Source: Coprobacter secundus
Lineage (GTDB): Bacteria; Bacteroidota; Bacteroidia; Bacteroidales; Coprobacteraceae
Direction: 5' to 3'
NCBI GenBank assembly: GCA_000803105.1
Contig: JTDA01000011.1
Location: forward strand, 71,895-135,894
Length of the DNA stretch: 64,000 nucleotides
The notes beneath the pieces are model-generated. The model worked only from the letters and a program-made list of their open reading frames with translations. It had not been told where the DNA came from and ran no database searches. This document shows positions 18,229 to 27,347 of the stretch, piece by piece; the first letter of the stretch is position 1; every line of letters begins with the position of its first letter. Position numbers and translations under genes: made by a program.

Positions 18229-19743
18229 CTATCTGATACTCGGTGTATATCCCTTACCTCCACATGAGGGACAGCGGTCATGGCTATGCGATTGGGGTAC
18301 TTCTCTACGGCATTCGTCACACCAATATGTACCCATATTGCCATATATAGGAGTCTTGGAACCGGCAATCCAACCTTTGCCCCCACACAAACTACATCTG
18401 TTCTGCGTAACAGAAGAGCCGCTATTATTACCGTTGTTTATCGGTGCATTGTTATTGTAATTGATATTTCCATTGCCTGCCATAGCTGATTTTAACTGGA
18501 GCATAAGTTTTGCACCTTCATGCCCCTTGGATGCGGCGAGTGCAAGCAATTGTATTTGCAATGTGTTGGCTTCATTAGTATTGAAGGTATTTGACATGGA
18601 TGCGGCCAGATTCATAGAGGCAACTGCTCCCAAACCTTCTTTTCCCAATCCGACAATTATATCCTGCATCAACGTGGCATATCCAAACTGGGTATCGGCA
18701 TCGGACGGGTAATTACTTTTCAAAACTTCTTTCAAATATCCTAATGCCGCACTGCTGTTTCCCTGGTTTATATAATTTTTCACGATTTGCCCATCATTTT
18801 TCAGCGTATTTTTCGACGGTTTAGCAGATGACGACCGGGAGGAGGAAGCTAAACCATTACCTTCTTGAGAGGTCAGATATTCCTGATAGGTCATTACATT
18901 TTCACTGTCTTCTGCCACCATGATACGCTTATATTTTGAGGAATATCCGGCCCAATAAAACAGGCATGGAATAATTTCTTTTCCGCTTGTGTCACATACT
19001 CCACATTTGGCTACATGATTGACAAATTTTTGCACTGAAAAATAGTTTCCTTTTTTATGATAACCTATAAAATCGTATTTGCCGGGCGGGATGACTGTCT
19101 TACCGTCGGTATTGCGAACACTGTACGTTTTCGCTTTGGTCTCCGGAGACTTTTTCCCTATTATTATGTATGGGCCGGAAATGGATACATATTCATATTC
19201 ATCACAGGGTAGTATCACTTTACCGTCTGCACGATAAATGCACTTTTTTGTATAAGTAGGGTCAATGCACTCGAAACATAACCAATTGCCAGCCACTTCT
19301 CCTGTCACCATACTGTATTTCGGAGCAATTATTTCTTTCCCGTCGGAACCACATGCTCCCATCTTCTCTCCTACTGTAATTTCATACCAGGAATGATCGT
19401 CTTTGGTCTGATAGCTTACCTTATCGGCATTATACTTTTCTTTAAGAGATGCCGACATCTTTATGGGAGCCATAAAGTCATCTAATTCCGAAAAATCGGA
19501 AGTACTCTTTGCGGTTTCTTTTTCCTCTGCCGCAATGATTTTATCCAACTCTTTCCGGAGCGCATTCCTTTGTATAACCAGTGACTTTTTCGAGGCTTCG
19601 TCTTTTGTCGTGTTTATCTGCTCATCCAATTGCCGGACTTTATTTTCCAGCATCAATTTCCTGGTTGTGACAACGCCATATCCAAAACTTGCTTCACATA
19701 AGCAGAAAAGAAAAAAAAGAAGGATTGTACACGTACGTTTCAT
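18229..19743 (-). CDS. Secreted WG-repeat-like protein with C-terminal CxxC zinc-ribbon motifs
   Basis: The product has 504 residues and a signal peptide (1-22). A coiled-coil segment (about 29-75, rich in Lys/Glu/Leu) is followed by WG-like beta repeats (about 110-300; recurring units such as GKEIIAPKYSMV, GKVILPCDEYEYV and GKTVIPPGKYDFI). A Ser-rich linker (about 300-325), a helical Sel1/TPR-like stretch (about 330-430) and an Asn/Gly-rich linker (about 432-455) come next. The tail has three CxxC knuckles, CSLCGGKGW, WCDECRRE and CPSCGGKGY, similar to the CxxCxGxG motifs of DnaJ. Such proteins are found in Bacteroidales, but I know of no defined function. A cell-envelope location is predicted. 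The cysteine knuckles are unusual for an exported protein. Confidence 0.75.
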   Translation of the reverse strand: MKRTCTILLFFLFCLCEASFGYGVVTTRKLMLENKVRQLDEQINTTKDEASKKSLVIQRNALRKELDKIIAAEEKETAKSTSDFSELDDFMAPIKMSASLKEKYNADKVSYQTKDDHSWYEITVGEKMGACGSDGKEIIAPKYSMVTGEVAGNWLCFECIDPTYTKKCIYRADGKVILPCDEYEYVSISGPYIIIGKKSPETKAKTYSVRNTDGKTVIPPGKYDFIGYHKKGNYFSVQKFVNHVAKCGVCDTSGKEIIPCLFYWAGYSSKYKRIMVAEDSENVMTYQEYLTSQEGNGLASSSRSSSAKPSKNTLKNDGQIVKNYINQGNSSAALGYLKEVLKSNYPSDADTQFGYATLMQDIIVGLGKEGLGAVASMNLAASMSNTFNTNEANTLQIQLLALAASKGHEGAKLMLQLKSAMAGNGNINYNNNAPINNGNNSGSSVTQNRCSLCGGKGWIAGSKTPIYGNMGTYWCDECRREVPQSHSHDRCPSCGGKGYTPSIR

Positions 19744-19772
19744 AATAAATTATATTGACTTGTTATATGCTT

Positions 19773-19890
19773 AGGACCCGCTTAAATCTAATAAAAGTGT
19801 TCGGTCAGTTCTCCATTTTCTTTCGTCAAACAGATTGTATTCTCTTTGCAAAAAACTGAAAAAACATCCTTAAAGAATCGAAACGGGGTG
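19773..19890 (+). repeat. Interspersed repeat, diverged (copy 3)
   Basis: A left-end-like sequence (AGGACCCGCTTAAATCTA, 19773-19790) is followed by the module TTCGTCAAACAGATTGTATT (19822-19841). AAAACATCCTTAAAGAATCG (19861-19880) matches the same place in the other copies. Confidence 0.5.
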
Positions 19891-19992
19891 TTGCTTTGAA
19901 AAACAAATATAGTATTAATTATATATACATTGTACTCGATTTTCGTGAAATCTTCTTTACATTTTAATTTTCCAATACAAGGGATTTTATCA

Positions 19993-20165
19993 GGCCTTCT
20001 TTGTATTTTCCTTCGTCAAATAACCCGCTATTATCTTTCAAATCCTCAAAATTGACTCCGGTTCTAAGTCACATTTCACAACCTTTGGCAGCATCTCGCT
20101 CAGACCTATTTAAGTCACGCATCTCACCGTAACACCCCCCTTTAATCCCCTCTCCAGAGGGGAAG
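19993..20165 (+). repeat. Interspersed repeat with both internal modules (copy 4)
   Basis: The first module, TTCGTCAAATAACCCGCTAT onward (20012-20038), differs from the copy at 40479-40505 at one of 27 positions. The second module (20087-20164) includes GTCACGCATCTCACCGTAAC and the near-palindrome CCCCTCTCCAGAGGGG (20148-20163). It lies in the gap between the WG-repeat gene and rho. Confidence 0.75.
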
Positions 20166-20229
20166 TTGTTCATTCAAATATCTTATTATCAATAAGAAAG
20201 CTATATATATTTCTCCAGATAAGATAAAA

Positions 20230-20264
20230 AAAGAGCCTGAACCCGATTAACGGTCAGACTCTTT
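20230..20264 (-). terminator. Terminator of rho
   Basis: AAAGAGCCTGA (20230-20240) pairs with TCAGACTCTTT (20254-20264) with one mismatch. On the minus strand the stem is followed by a T run (the A run at 20225-20232 on the plus strand), 20 bases beyond the rho stop. Confidence 0.8.
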
Positions 20265-20284
20265 CCCATATATTTATTTACCAA

Positions 20285-22402
20285 TTAGTCGTTCATAGAC
20301 AACAGCAATTCTTGGTTCGATGAGGTCTTTTCCATCTTGTCTTTAATAAATTCCATCGCTTCCAAAGAATTCATATCCGAGAGGTATTTGCGTAATATCC
20401 ACATTCTATTCAATGTGTCTTTGTCGAGCAACAAATCGTCACGACGAGTACTGGAGGCTGTAATATCTACAGCCGGGAAAATACGCTTATTGGACAATTT
20501 ACGGTCTAACTGCAACTCCATATTGCCGGTACCTTTGAACTCTTCAAAAATCACATCGTCCATCTTAGAGCCTGTATCGGTAAGGGCTGTTGCAATAATA
20601 GTCAAGCTACCTCCGTTCTCGATATTACGTGCTGCACCGAAAAAACGTTTGGGCTTGTGCAATGCATTGGCATCGACACCTCCCGACAAGACCTTACCCG
20701 ATGCCGGAGAAACTGTATTATAAGCTCGAGCCAAACGAGTAATGGAATCTAACAATATCACGACATCGTGCCCGCACTCAACCATACGTTTTGCTTTTTC
20801 GAGAACGATGCTGGCAACTTTTACGTGACGTTCGGCCGGCTCATCGAAAGTAGAAGATATCACCTCGGCTTTCACACTCCGCGCCATATCGGTCACCTCC
20901 TCGGGTCGTTCGTCGATAAGCAGTATTATCATGAAAACTTCGGGATGATTTTCTGAAATAGCATTCGCGATGTCTTTCAACAACATCGTTTTACCGGTTT
21001 TGGGTTGTGCTACGATAAGTCCCCGCTGACCTTTACCTATGGGAGAGAACATATCTACTACACGGGTAGAAATGTTTCCGTAACGCCCTGAAGTCAAGTC
21101 GAATTTTTCTTCGGGGAACAGCGGTGTCAGGTGGTCAAAGGGAACACGGTCACGTACATATTCGGGTGAGCGCCCGTTGATCTTCTCCACTTTTACCAAC
21201 GGAAAATATTTCTCTCCTTCTTTCGGCGGTCTGATAGGACCGTCTACAACATCTCCGGTCTTCAAACCAAAGAGTTTGATTTGGGATTGGGAAACATATA
21301 TATCATCAGGGGATGTCAGGTAATTGTAATCGGAAGAACGTAAAAATCCGTAACCATCGGGCATCATTTCGAGAACTCCGCTTCCGGTAAGTATTCCTTC
21401 GAATTCGTAAGATTTCTCCACTACTTTGGGTTCAACGGCAACATTGTTGTTCTGATTGTTGGCCTGCGACTGATTGTTTTGAGGTTGTTGAACCGGGACA
21501 GGCTGTTCGTTTGTATTGGCCTGGTTGTTATTGTTGTTATTATTATTGTACCGTTGTTGTTGATTGCGAGGTACAAAGCGCTGGCGTTCGCTTCTGGGGA
21601 AGAAAGTTTGCAAATGTGAAGTACCCGGAGTCGGGATATTCAAGTCATATTGTCTACGTTCACGCGGTTGGAAATCGTTATTTTGAGCCGGTGTTGCCGG
21701 TTGGTCCGACGCGGTTTGCTGGTCAGTATTCTGAGCACTTGCAGGTTTCTGTTCGGGAACGACTTTACGTATAATCGTTTTCTTTACTTTCTGTATAACA
21801 GGGCGAGCGGGTTCACTCTTATCTTCTACGGCAGGTTCTTGTGCGGGAGCTTCTTCTTTTTTTACAACGTCGGCAGAGGCGGGTTCTTCGTTCAAAGGCA
21901 ATTGCAGTTCCACCTGATCTTTCAATGCCGGATGGGCAAAATGTGTTTTTTTAACTTTCTTCGGCTCAGCTTTTTTCTGTACCACCGGTTGTTCTTCAAC
22001 AGGATTCTGTACTTCAACAGTTACAGGTGCCGGCAAGGTTTCGGGAGTTTTGTCCTTCTGGACGGATTTACTGCTGCGAGCTTTCTTTACAGGCTTAGCT
22101 TTTGCCTCTTCTACTACTTCAGCAGCCATTTCTTTGACAACGTCCTGCACCGGTTGCCCGACAGCCGCTTCCTTTTCAGGAGTTTTTTTAGGCTCTGTCC
22201 GAGTTGTCTTTTTCTTTTTAGGAGCTGCCTCTTCAGCTTTTGCCGCCATTTTTTTGCCAGCAATGTCTATGGCTTGCTGATCTAAAATTTTATAAATCAA
22301 GTCTTCTTTTTTCAGGGCGTCGACTTTTTTCAAGCCCATTTCTTTTGCAATGACTTTAAGCTCTGCCAAGAGCTTGTCGTTTAATTCCACAATGTTATAC
22401 AT
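20285..22402 (-). CDS. rho: Transcription termination factor Rho with long disordered insert
   Basis: This ATP-dependent RNA helicase ends transcription. The 705 residues are far above the usual 420. The N-terminal Rho_N helix bundle (5-42) is separated from the cold-shock RNA-binding domain (about 335-410, GSGVLEMMPDGYGFLR) by a low-complexity insert (about 50-330). The insert is first Lys/Glu/Pro/Ala-rich, then Gln/Asn-rich with eight Asn in a row at 286-293. The motor is intact: Walker A GLIVAQPKTGKT (461-472), Walker B VVILLDS (547-553), the Q-loop region LSGGVDANALHKPKRFFGAARN and the R-loop EFKGTGNMEL. Large inserts are known in Bacteroides Rho, where the disordered region has been linked to phase separation and gut fitness. 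It is transcribed from its own promoter (22575-22608). Confidence 0.97.
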   Translation of the reverse strand: MYNIVELNDKLLAELKVIAKEMGLKKVDALKKEDLIYKILDQQAIDIAGKKMAAKAEEAAPKKKKTTRTEPKKTPEKEAAVGQPVQDVVKEMAAEVVEEAKAKPVKKARSSKSVQKDKTPETLPAPVTVEVQNPVEEQPVVQKKAEPKKVKKTHFAHPALKDQVELQLPLNEEPASADVVKKEEAPAQEPAVEDKSEPARPVIQKVKKTIIRKVVPEQKPASAQNTDQQTASDQPATPAQNNDFQPRERRQYDLNIPTPGTSHLQTFFPRSERQRFVPRNQQQRYNNNNNNNNQANTNEQPVPVQQPQNNQSQANNQNNNVAVEPKVVEKSYEFEGILTGSGVLEMMPDGYGFLRSSDYNYLTSPDDIYVSQSQIKLFGLKTGDVVDGPIRPPKEGEKYFPLVKVEKINGRSPEYVRDRVPFDHLTPLFPEEKFDLTSGRYGNISTRVVDMFSPIGKGQRGLIVAQPKTGKTMLLKDIANAISENHPEVFMIILLIDERPEEVTDMARSVKAEVISSTFDEPAERHVKVASIVLEKAKRMVECGHDVVILLDSITRLARAYNTVSPASGKVLSGGVDANALHKPKRFFGAARNIENGGSLTIIATALTDTGSKMDDVIFEEFKGTGNMELQLDRKLSNKRIFPAVDITASSTRRDDLLLDKDTLNRMWILRKYLSDMNSLEAMEFIKDKMEKTSSNQELLLSMND

Positions 22403-22574
22403 GAATGCTTATACTATTGCTAGTGATAATTAAATTTTTCAAATAATATTCATCTATCTACGAACCTCTTCTGCTTTAAGACATAAGTGTAGAAAATAAA
22501 TTTTGTTTTTTGTTTGGATTTATTGTCAGAAAATGTGTTTTTACACACGAACCTTGTAGGTTTTTTATTCACGA

Positions 22575-22608
22575 CAAAAGTAGATTGTTTTTTCGATATT
22601 ACAACAAA
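22575..22608 (-). promoter_or_regulatory. Promoter of rho
   Basis: On the minus strand TACTTTTG (22582-22575) is the -7 element. A TTG (22604-22602) or TTTG (22608-22605) lies 19 or 22 bases upstream. The predicted leader is about 165 bases and AT-rich, with a small hairpin near 22535-22551. Confidence 0.6.
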
Positions 22609-22636
22609 AAGCGTTAACGTTTAGTTTGATTATTAA

Positions 22637-23977
22637 CTATTTTTCACAAATAATTTGAAATATCAACTTCGTTTCACATTTAACGCGGACTTTTTCACTG
22701 ATACGCTCACCCATTAACCAAATTATTTCATCACCTGAACATAACAACCATGCTTTTTCCTTATCTATACTTGAGTATTTATGGTCGTTAAAATAATCAC
22801 TTAGTTTTTTACTTCCTTTCATTCCGAAAGGTGTGAAACGGTCACCCTTTTTCCAATGCCGGACAATCAATGGGAACTTAAGTTTTGCAGCATCAAAGCA
22901 GGCAATATTCCGGTCGCGGGGAATTTCATAGTGCTCCTCATTGGATATAAAAGCAAATTTCAGTGCGACCGGTACATTTATCCCCGACATGTTTTCTGTT
23001 ATTTCGAAGGAAACATCGGCTTCTTTTTTTTTCGAGGTAAGAATCAGCCTATTCCGGTCTTTTATCAACCGATAATCTGCCGACAAAAATTCTTTCCCTG
23101 AATGGGCTTCCAGTGATTCCCATATATCATCGACCTGTGACGAAAGAAAGCCATATTCCCGGACCATTTCGAATAACAATGCTTTTGGTGAGGGCTGTTG
23201 CAGCAACTCTTCAATTTTAATATAAGTCTCTTCTTCCGTTTTCATGAGTATTTTGCTTTTTTGTTCTGCAATGGAATGCCGATAGACGGTGGCTACTTCC
23301 TTCAGATGGTCCATCGTACGTACTATTGTTTCCGGCACAGCAGGATTGACAGACTGCAACAGAGGTAACACATGCAGCCGTATTTTATTGCGGGTGTAAT
23401 TATCTTCCCTATTGGTACTGTCCACTACATATGGCAGTTGCCTGAATGACAAATAGTCTTCTATATCTTTGCGGGAGAGCGATAGCAGAGGCCTTATCAC
23501 TCTGCCATATACCGGCTGTATGCCGCACAATCCGACGATACCCGTACCGCGTATCAAATTCATCAACATTGTCTCCACAGAGTCGTCCCGATGGTGAGCT
23601 ACGGCAATCCAGCGGGCTCCGAGTTCGCACCGAAGTTTTTCGAACCATTCGTAGCGTAACTCCCGGCAGGCCATTTCGATAGAAACTTTCTTTTCGGCAG
23701 CGTACTTATTCGTATCGAAAACCGTTTCATAAAAAGCCACTCCTAACTTCTGCGCCATTTCATAAGCAAAATTGCGGTCGCGAACTGCTTCGTTTCCTCT
23801 TAACTGAAAATTACAATGACATGCAATGCAATCGTATCCCAATTGCAACAAAATATCTAACAGGGATACAGAATCGGCCCCGCCACTCAACCCGACCAAT
23901 ATCTTGTCTGTACCGGAGAGCGGAATATTTTCCGAGATATATGATTTTACTGTTTTTACTATTTTCTCTTTGTCCAT
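22637..23977 (-). CDS. tilS: tRNA(Ile)-lysidine synthase
   Basis: TilS uses ATP and lysine to convert cytidine 34 of the AUA-reading tRNA(Ile) to lysidine, an essential decoding step. ATG 23977 (MDKEKIVKTVKSY) is preferred over the in-frame ATG at 24109, whose extra 44 residues do not belong to the family. The 446-residue product has the N-type ATP pyrophosphatase loop ILVGLSGGADS (Ser31-Ser36), then CHCNFQLRG and the conserved HHRDDSVETMLMNLIRG with GTGIVGLCGI. A TilS C-terminal domain from about 340 contains KKGDRFTPFGMKGSKKLSDYF. The gene stands alone upstream of rho with a 230-bp gap. Confidence 0.95.
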   Translation of the reverse strand: MDKEKIVKTVKSYISENIPLSGTDKILVGLSGGADSVSLLDILLQLGYDCIACHCNFQLRGNEAVRDRNFAYEMAQKLGVAFYETVFDTNKYAAEKKVSIEMACRELRYEWFEKLRCELGARWIAVAHHRDDSVETMLMNLIRGTGIVGLCGIQPVYGRVIRPLLSLSRKDIEDYLSFRQLPYVVDSTNREDNYTRNKIRLHVLPLLQSVNPAVPETIVRTMDHLKEVATVYRHSIAEQKSKILMKTEEETYIKIEELLQQPSPKALLFEMVREYGFLSSQVDDIWESLEAHSGKEFLSADYRLIKDRNRLILTSKKKEADVSFEITENMSGINVPVALKFAFISNEEHYEIPRDRNIACFDAAKLKFPLIVRHWKKGDRFTPFGMKGSKKLSDYFNDHKYSSIDKEKAWLLCSGDEIIWLMGERISEKVRVKCETKLIFQIICEK

Positions 23978-24188
23978 GAGAAAGGATAAGTTTGCATACA
24001 AACGTACAACTTTTTCGCGGTATATAAAAGCAAAAGGTGCAATTATAGCATTCCAAGCAAAAGTTAATAAACGAAAAAATGAAAATGTGCATTTAACTTC
24101 GGACGCCATTAAACATCTAATTAAACAAAAATGTTTTATAGAGGGAGCTTTCTCCTATATTTATGTTTAATATTTAAATTTGAAAATT

Positions 24189-24587
24189 ATGAAGACAAAA
24201 ATCGGTATTTTATTAGTTACCATCTGTTTCTCTGCTGTAGCTTTTGCTCAAAAACCTAAAGAAAGAAAAGAGGTTTCTCCCGAACAAATGGCTCAGAAAC
24301 AAACAGAAATGCTCAAAACCCGTTTACAACTGAACGAGACTCAAAAGAAAAAAGTCTATGAGTTAAACTTGAAGTACAACAAAGAAAACAAAATGTTGAT
24401 GGAGCAAATGCAAGAACTGAGAAAGAAAATGCAAGAGCTGAACCAAAACAAAGAGGCCGAACTGAAAGGAATGCTGACTCCGGAACAGAATGCAGCTTAT
24501 GACTTGTGGAAGCAGGACCGGAAACGGGAAATGAAGAAAAATTTCAAAACCGAAAAGAGACCGGGTACCGCACAGCCCCGCAAATAA
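24189..24587 (+). CDS. Spy-like periplasmic helical protein (DUF4890-type)
   Basis: This small exported protein has 132 residues. ATG 24189 starts a clear signal peptide (MKTKIGILLVTICFSAVAFAQ); an in-frame TTG at 24180 overlaps a TAAATTTG promoter-like motif (24175-24182). The mature part is almost entirely charged alpha-helix, with the LQLNETQKKKVYELNLKY and MLTPEQNAAYDLWKQDR motifs that resemble the LTxxQ elements of Spy/CpxP chaperones. A periplasmic chaperone or envelope-stress role is inferred from that similarity. It is monocistronic and ends in a strong terminator. Confidence 0.85.
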   Translation: MKTKIGILLVTICFSAVAFAQKPKERKEVSPEQMAQKQTEMLKTRLQLNETQKKKVYELNLKYNKENKMLMEQMQELRKKMQELNQNKEAELKGMLTPEQNAAYDLWKQDRKREMKKNFKTEKRPGTAQPRK

Positions 24588-24622
24588 TATTATACTTGCA
24601 ACAGCTGTCCTATATCGACAAA

Positions 24623-24670
24623 AGAACTGCTCCCAAAAGTTAGGCACAAAACTTTTGGGGGCAGTTCTTT
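24623..24670 (+). terminator. Terminator after the Spy-like gene
   Basis: A 19-bp stem (24623-24641 with 24650-24668) has one G-T mismatch. The loop is about 8 bases and ends in TTCTTTTTAG. Confidence 0.9.
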
Positions 24671-25569
24671 TTAGTCAGGAACTCTTTTCAAAGGCTTCCA
24701 ATTTATCTTTAAGCCTTTCTTGAAAAATATCCTCTCCATCATCGTCACTCTTTCTTCTAAGCATCGTATAATTTATTCTTCCAATAACAAAATTGGACTT
24801 TTTCGAGCGAATAACATACAACTAACTACACTTTTTCAAACGAATCAAATGTTTCACTCAAAACTACAATACAAACCACAGAAATCCCCCCAAAAAAGCT
24901 CTACCATTATACTCAACGTCCGACCACACAAAAGGATTAACTATCAAATGATTATATGGAATCTAAAAAGTAATAAAGATTCATTCTGGTAGTTGTTATA
25001 TGAACTCATCAGACCGAAAAATAGACGGCAGCAATGTAGGTTATTGAATAACATATCAATTCTATTTCAGCTATTCTTCGCTGAGAGTATATCAAAACAG
25101 ACAACCAACGTATGAATCTCGCACTGCTGAGTTGCTGTACGTATCCTGAAGAAAAGAAACGATTGAGAAAAAGTATTGTTTTTAATGCAATAAAAGAATG
25201 TAGAGCAGTAACCTGTACGATATAGAATGTTGCATAATCAAATTTTTCCATATTCTGCTTGTACGGGTTACTTTAAAGCTTATTAGCATTTTGCCCGGGT
25301 AGAAGCTTTGTGGATTATTTTTATTGACGGGAAAAAACGGGAAAAACGACCGGATAATATATTGGAAAATTCAGACAAGCTCTTGGACATAAGTCATCAA
25401 GATTAGCTATATAATATCGAAATAAAGTGATGTATCGTTTGCAAAACAATGCTTACCCGGCTTTGTTTTTTATGGGAAATAACTTTCTTCCGATAATTTT
25501 TGCGCATTATTATGAAACAAAGCAGTTTCTTATTAAATTTGCATCTGAAAAACAGAAAACAAGATCATC
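24671..25569. other. Long intergenic region upstream of pheS
   Basis: No supported gene is present; short open frames at 24720-24992 (plus) and 25009-25251 (minus) have random-looking composition. A small hairpin AAAGGCTT/AAGCCTTT lies at about 24690-24719. A repeat-family right end (GAAAATTCAGACAAGCTCTT, 25365-25384) and a -7 motif TAAATTTG (25534-25541) before pheS are the only signals I see. Confidence 0.5.
25365..25384 (+). repeat. Interspersed repeat, right terminal fragment
   Basis: GAAAATTCAGACAAGCTCTT matches the right terminal repeat of the family (compare 37377-37395). No internal module is recognisable beside it. Confidence 0.4.
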
Positions 25570-26589
25570 ATGCTTGATAAAATCAATCATCTTAAAGCAG
25601 AAATAGAGTCTCTGAAGGCTTCTAAAGCTGACGAGATAGAAACTCTGCGTATAAAATACCTGAGTAAAAAGGGCGAAATATCACAGCTTTTCAATGACTT
25701 CAGGAATGTAGCGGCTGAGCATAAAAAGGAAGTAGGAAAGTTGTTGAATGAACTGAAAGAACAGGCTCTGACCAAAATAAATGACCTGAAAAATGAATTG
25801 GGCAGCGAAGAACAGGATGCTAATCTGATAGACCTAAGCCGTACATCGTATCCGATAGAGCTAGGTACACGCCATCCCATATCTCTCGTAAAGAATGAAA
25901 TTTGCGAAATTTTCGGGAGATTAGGTTTCTCTATTGCCGAGGGTCCCGAAGTGGAAGATGACTGGCATGTATTCTCGGCACTGAATTTTGCCGAAGACCA
26001 TCCTGCCCGCGATATGCAAGATACATTTTTCATACAGCGTAGCCCGGATGTACTGTTACGTACACACACCTCATCGGTACAAACCCGCATCATGGAGCAC
26101 AATCAGCCTCCTATCCGCATCATTTGTCCGGGACGGGTTTATCGTAATGAAGCTATCTCGTATCGGGCACACTGCTTTTTCCATCAGGTAGAGGCTCTGT
26201 ATGTAGACAAAAATGTATCGTTTGCCGACTTGAAACAGGCTTTGTTGTTCTTTGCCAAAGAAATGTTCGGCCCGGAAACCAAGATACGGTTGCGCCCGTC
26301 TTATTTCCCATTTACCGAACCATCGGCAGAAATGGATATATCTTGCAACTTATGCGGGGGTAAAGGTTGTGCATTCTGTAAACATACCGGCTGGGTAGAG
26401 ATTCTGGGTTGCGGTATGGTAGACCCGAATGTACTCGATGCCTGCGGAATAGACAGCAAAGTATATACCGGTTATGCCCTGGGTATGGGTATAGAACGTA
26501 TAACGAACTTGAAATATCAGGTAAAAGATTTGCGCATGTTCTCGGAAAATGACCAACGATTCTTACAGGAATTCGTGTCGGCTCATTGA
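25570..26589 (+). CDS. pheS: Phenylalanine--tRNA ligase alpha subunit
   Basis: This is the catalytic subunit of the alpha2beta2 synthetase, which charges tRNA(Phe). The 339 residues comprise an N-terminal coiled coil (about 1-85) and a class II catalytic core. Motifs are motif 1 around TRHPISLVKNEICEIFGRLGF, motif 2 RIICPGRVYRNEAISYRAH (with FFHQVEALYVDKNVSFADLK) and motif 3 GYALGMGIERITNLKY. A CNLCGGKGCAFCKHTGW cysteine cluster sits in the core, as in many bacterial PheS. The beta subunit (pheT) is not next to it, which is common in Bacteroidales. Its likely promoter is the TAAATTTG motif at 25534-25541. Confidence 0.97.
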   Translation: MLDKINHLKAEIESLKASKADEIETLRIKYLSKKGEISQLFNDFRNVAAEHKKEVGKLLNELKEQALTKINDLKNELGSEEQDANLIDLSRTSYPIELGTRHPISLVKNEICEIFGRLGFSIAEGPEVEDDWHVFSALNFAEDHPARDMQDTFFIQRSPDVLLRTHTSSVQTRIMEHNQPPIRIICPGRVYRNEAISYRAHCFFHQVEALYVDKNVSFADLKQALLFFAKEMFGPETKIRLRPSYFPFTEPSAEMDISCNLCGGKGCAFCKHTGWVEILGCGMVDPNVLDACGIDSKVYTGYALGMGIERITNLKYQVKDLRMFSENDQRFLQEFVSAH

Positions 26590-26695
26590 GCATCGGTGTA
26601 CAATCTAATCTAACTTTATACAAAAGGCGCTGGGGACGAAGGGGGCATGAATACCCAGTCGGTACTGCGTCTTTTGCCGTCTAATTGTTATACTC

Positions 26696-27343
26696 ATGAG
26701 AATACAGGAAAGATATGACAAAGTTATAGAATGGTTCTCGACGAACGTTCCGATAGCCGAAACAGAGTTACAATATAAAGACCCGTTCCAGTTGCTTATA
26801 GCTGTCATCTTGTCGGCTCAATGTACTGACAAAAGGGTAAACATGATAACTCCTCCCCTGTTCGAGGCTTTTCCTACTCCGGAGGCTCTTGCCGCCACGA
26901 CTCCGGAAGTCGTATATGAATATATCAAAAGTGTCTCTTACCCCAACAACAAATCGAAACATCTGGTAGGAATGGCGAAAAAACTTCTCAGTGACTTCAA
27001 CGGGGTCATCCCCTCGGATGTAGACGAACTGCAAAAGCTGCCTGGTGTCGGTCGCAAAACGGCTAACGTAATCGCTTCGGTGGTTTTCAAAAAAGAGGCT
27101 ATGGCTGTAGATACTCATGTGTTCAGGGTATCGAACAGAATAGGTCTCACCAACCAATCAAAGACTCCTCTCGAAACGGAGAAAACTCTTGTCAAGCATA
27201 TACCCGGCCACTTGCTGCCTATCGCCCACCACTGGCTAATCTTGCATGGACGTTATATCTGCGTAGCTCGCAAGCCTAAATGCCTCGAATGCGGAATACG
27301 GGAATATTGCAAATATTTCAATGGACCGGACAAAAGCAAATAA
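26696..27343 (+). CDS. nth: Endonuclease III (DNA glycosylase/AP lyase)
   Basis: Nth removes oxidized pyrimidines in base excision repair. The 215-residue protein has the helix-hairpin-helix LPGVGRKTANVIASV with the catalytic Lys and the GPD loop Asp in AVDTHVFRVSNRIGL. The C-terminal [4Fe-4S] site follows as Cys-x6-Cys-x2-Cys-x5-Cys (CVARKPKCLECGIREYC). It starts 106 bases after pheS and is followed after only 4 bases by the pentapeptide-repeat gene, so the two are probably translationally linked. Confidence 0.96.
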   Translation: MRIQERYDKVIEWFSTNVPIAETELQYKDPFQLLIAVILSAQCTDKRVNMITPPLFEAFPTPEALAATTPEVVYEYIKSVSYPNNKSKHLVGMAKKLLSDFNGVIPSDVDELQKLPGVGRKTANVIASVVFKKEAMAVDTHVFRVSNRIGLTNQSKTPLETEKTLVKHIPGHLLPIAHHWLILHGRYICVARKPKCLECGIREYCKYFNGPDKSK

Positions 27344-27347
27344 ATAA

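Noticed and set aside
21470..21560. Repetitive GTT/ATT tract resembling a tandem repeat or CRISPR-like array
   Set aside because: It is the codon run for the Asn/Gln-rich part of Rho, with no spacers and no cas genes.
24720..25251. Two short open frames (90 and 80 codons) upstream of pheS
   Set aside because: Amino-acid composition is random-looking (Asn/Ile/Ser/Lys) and neither has a family feature.
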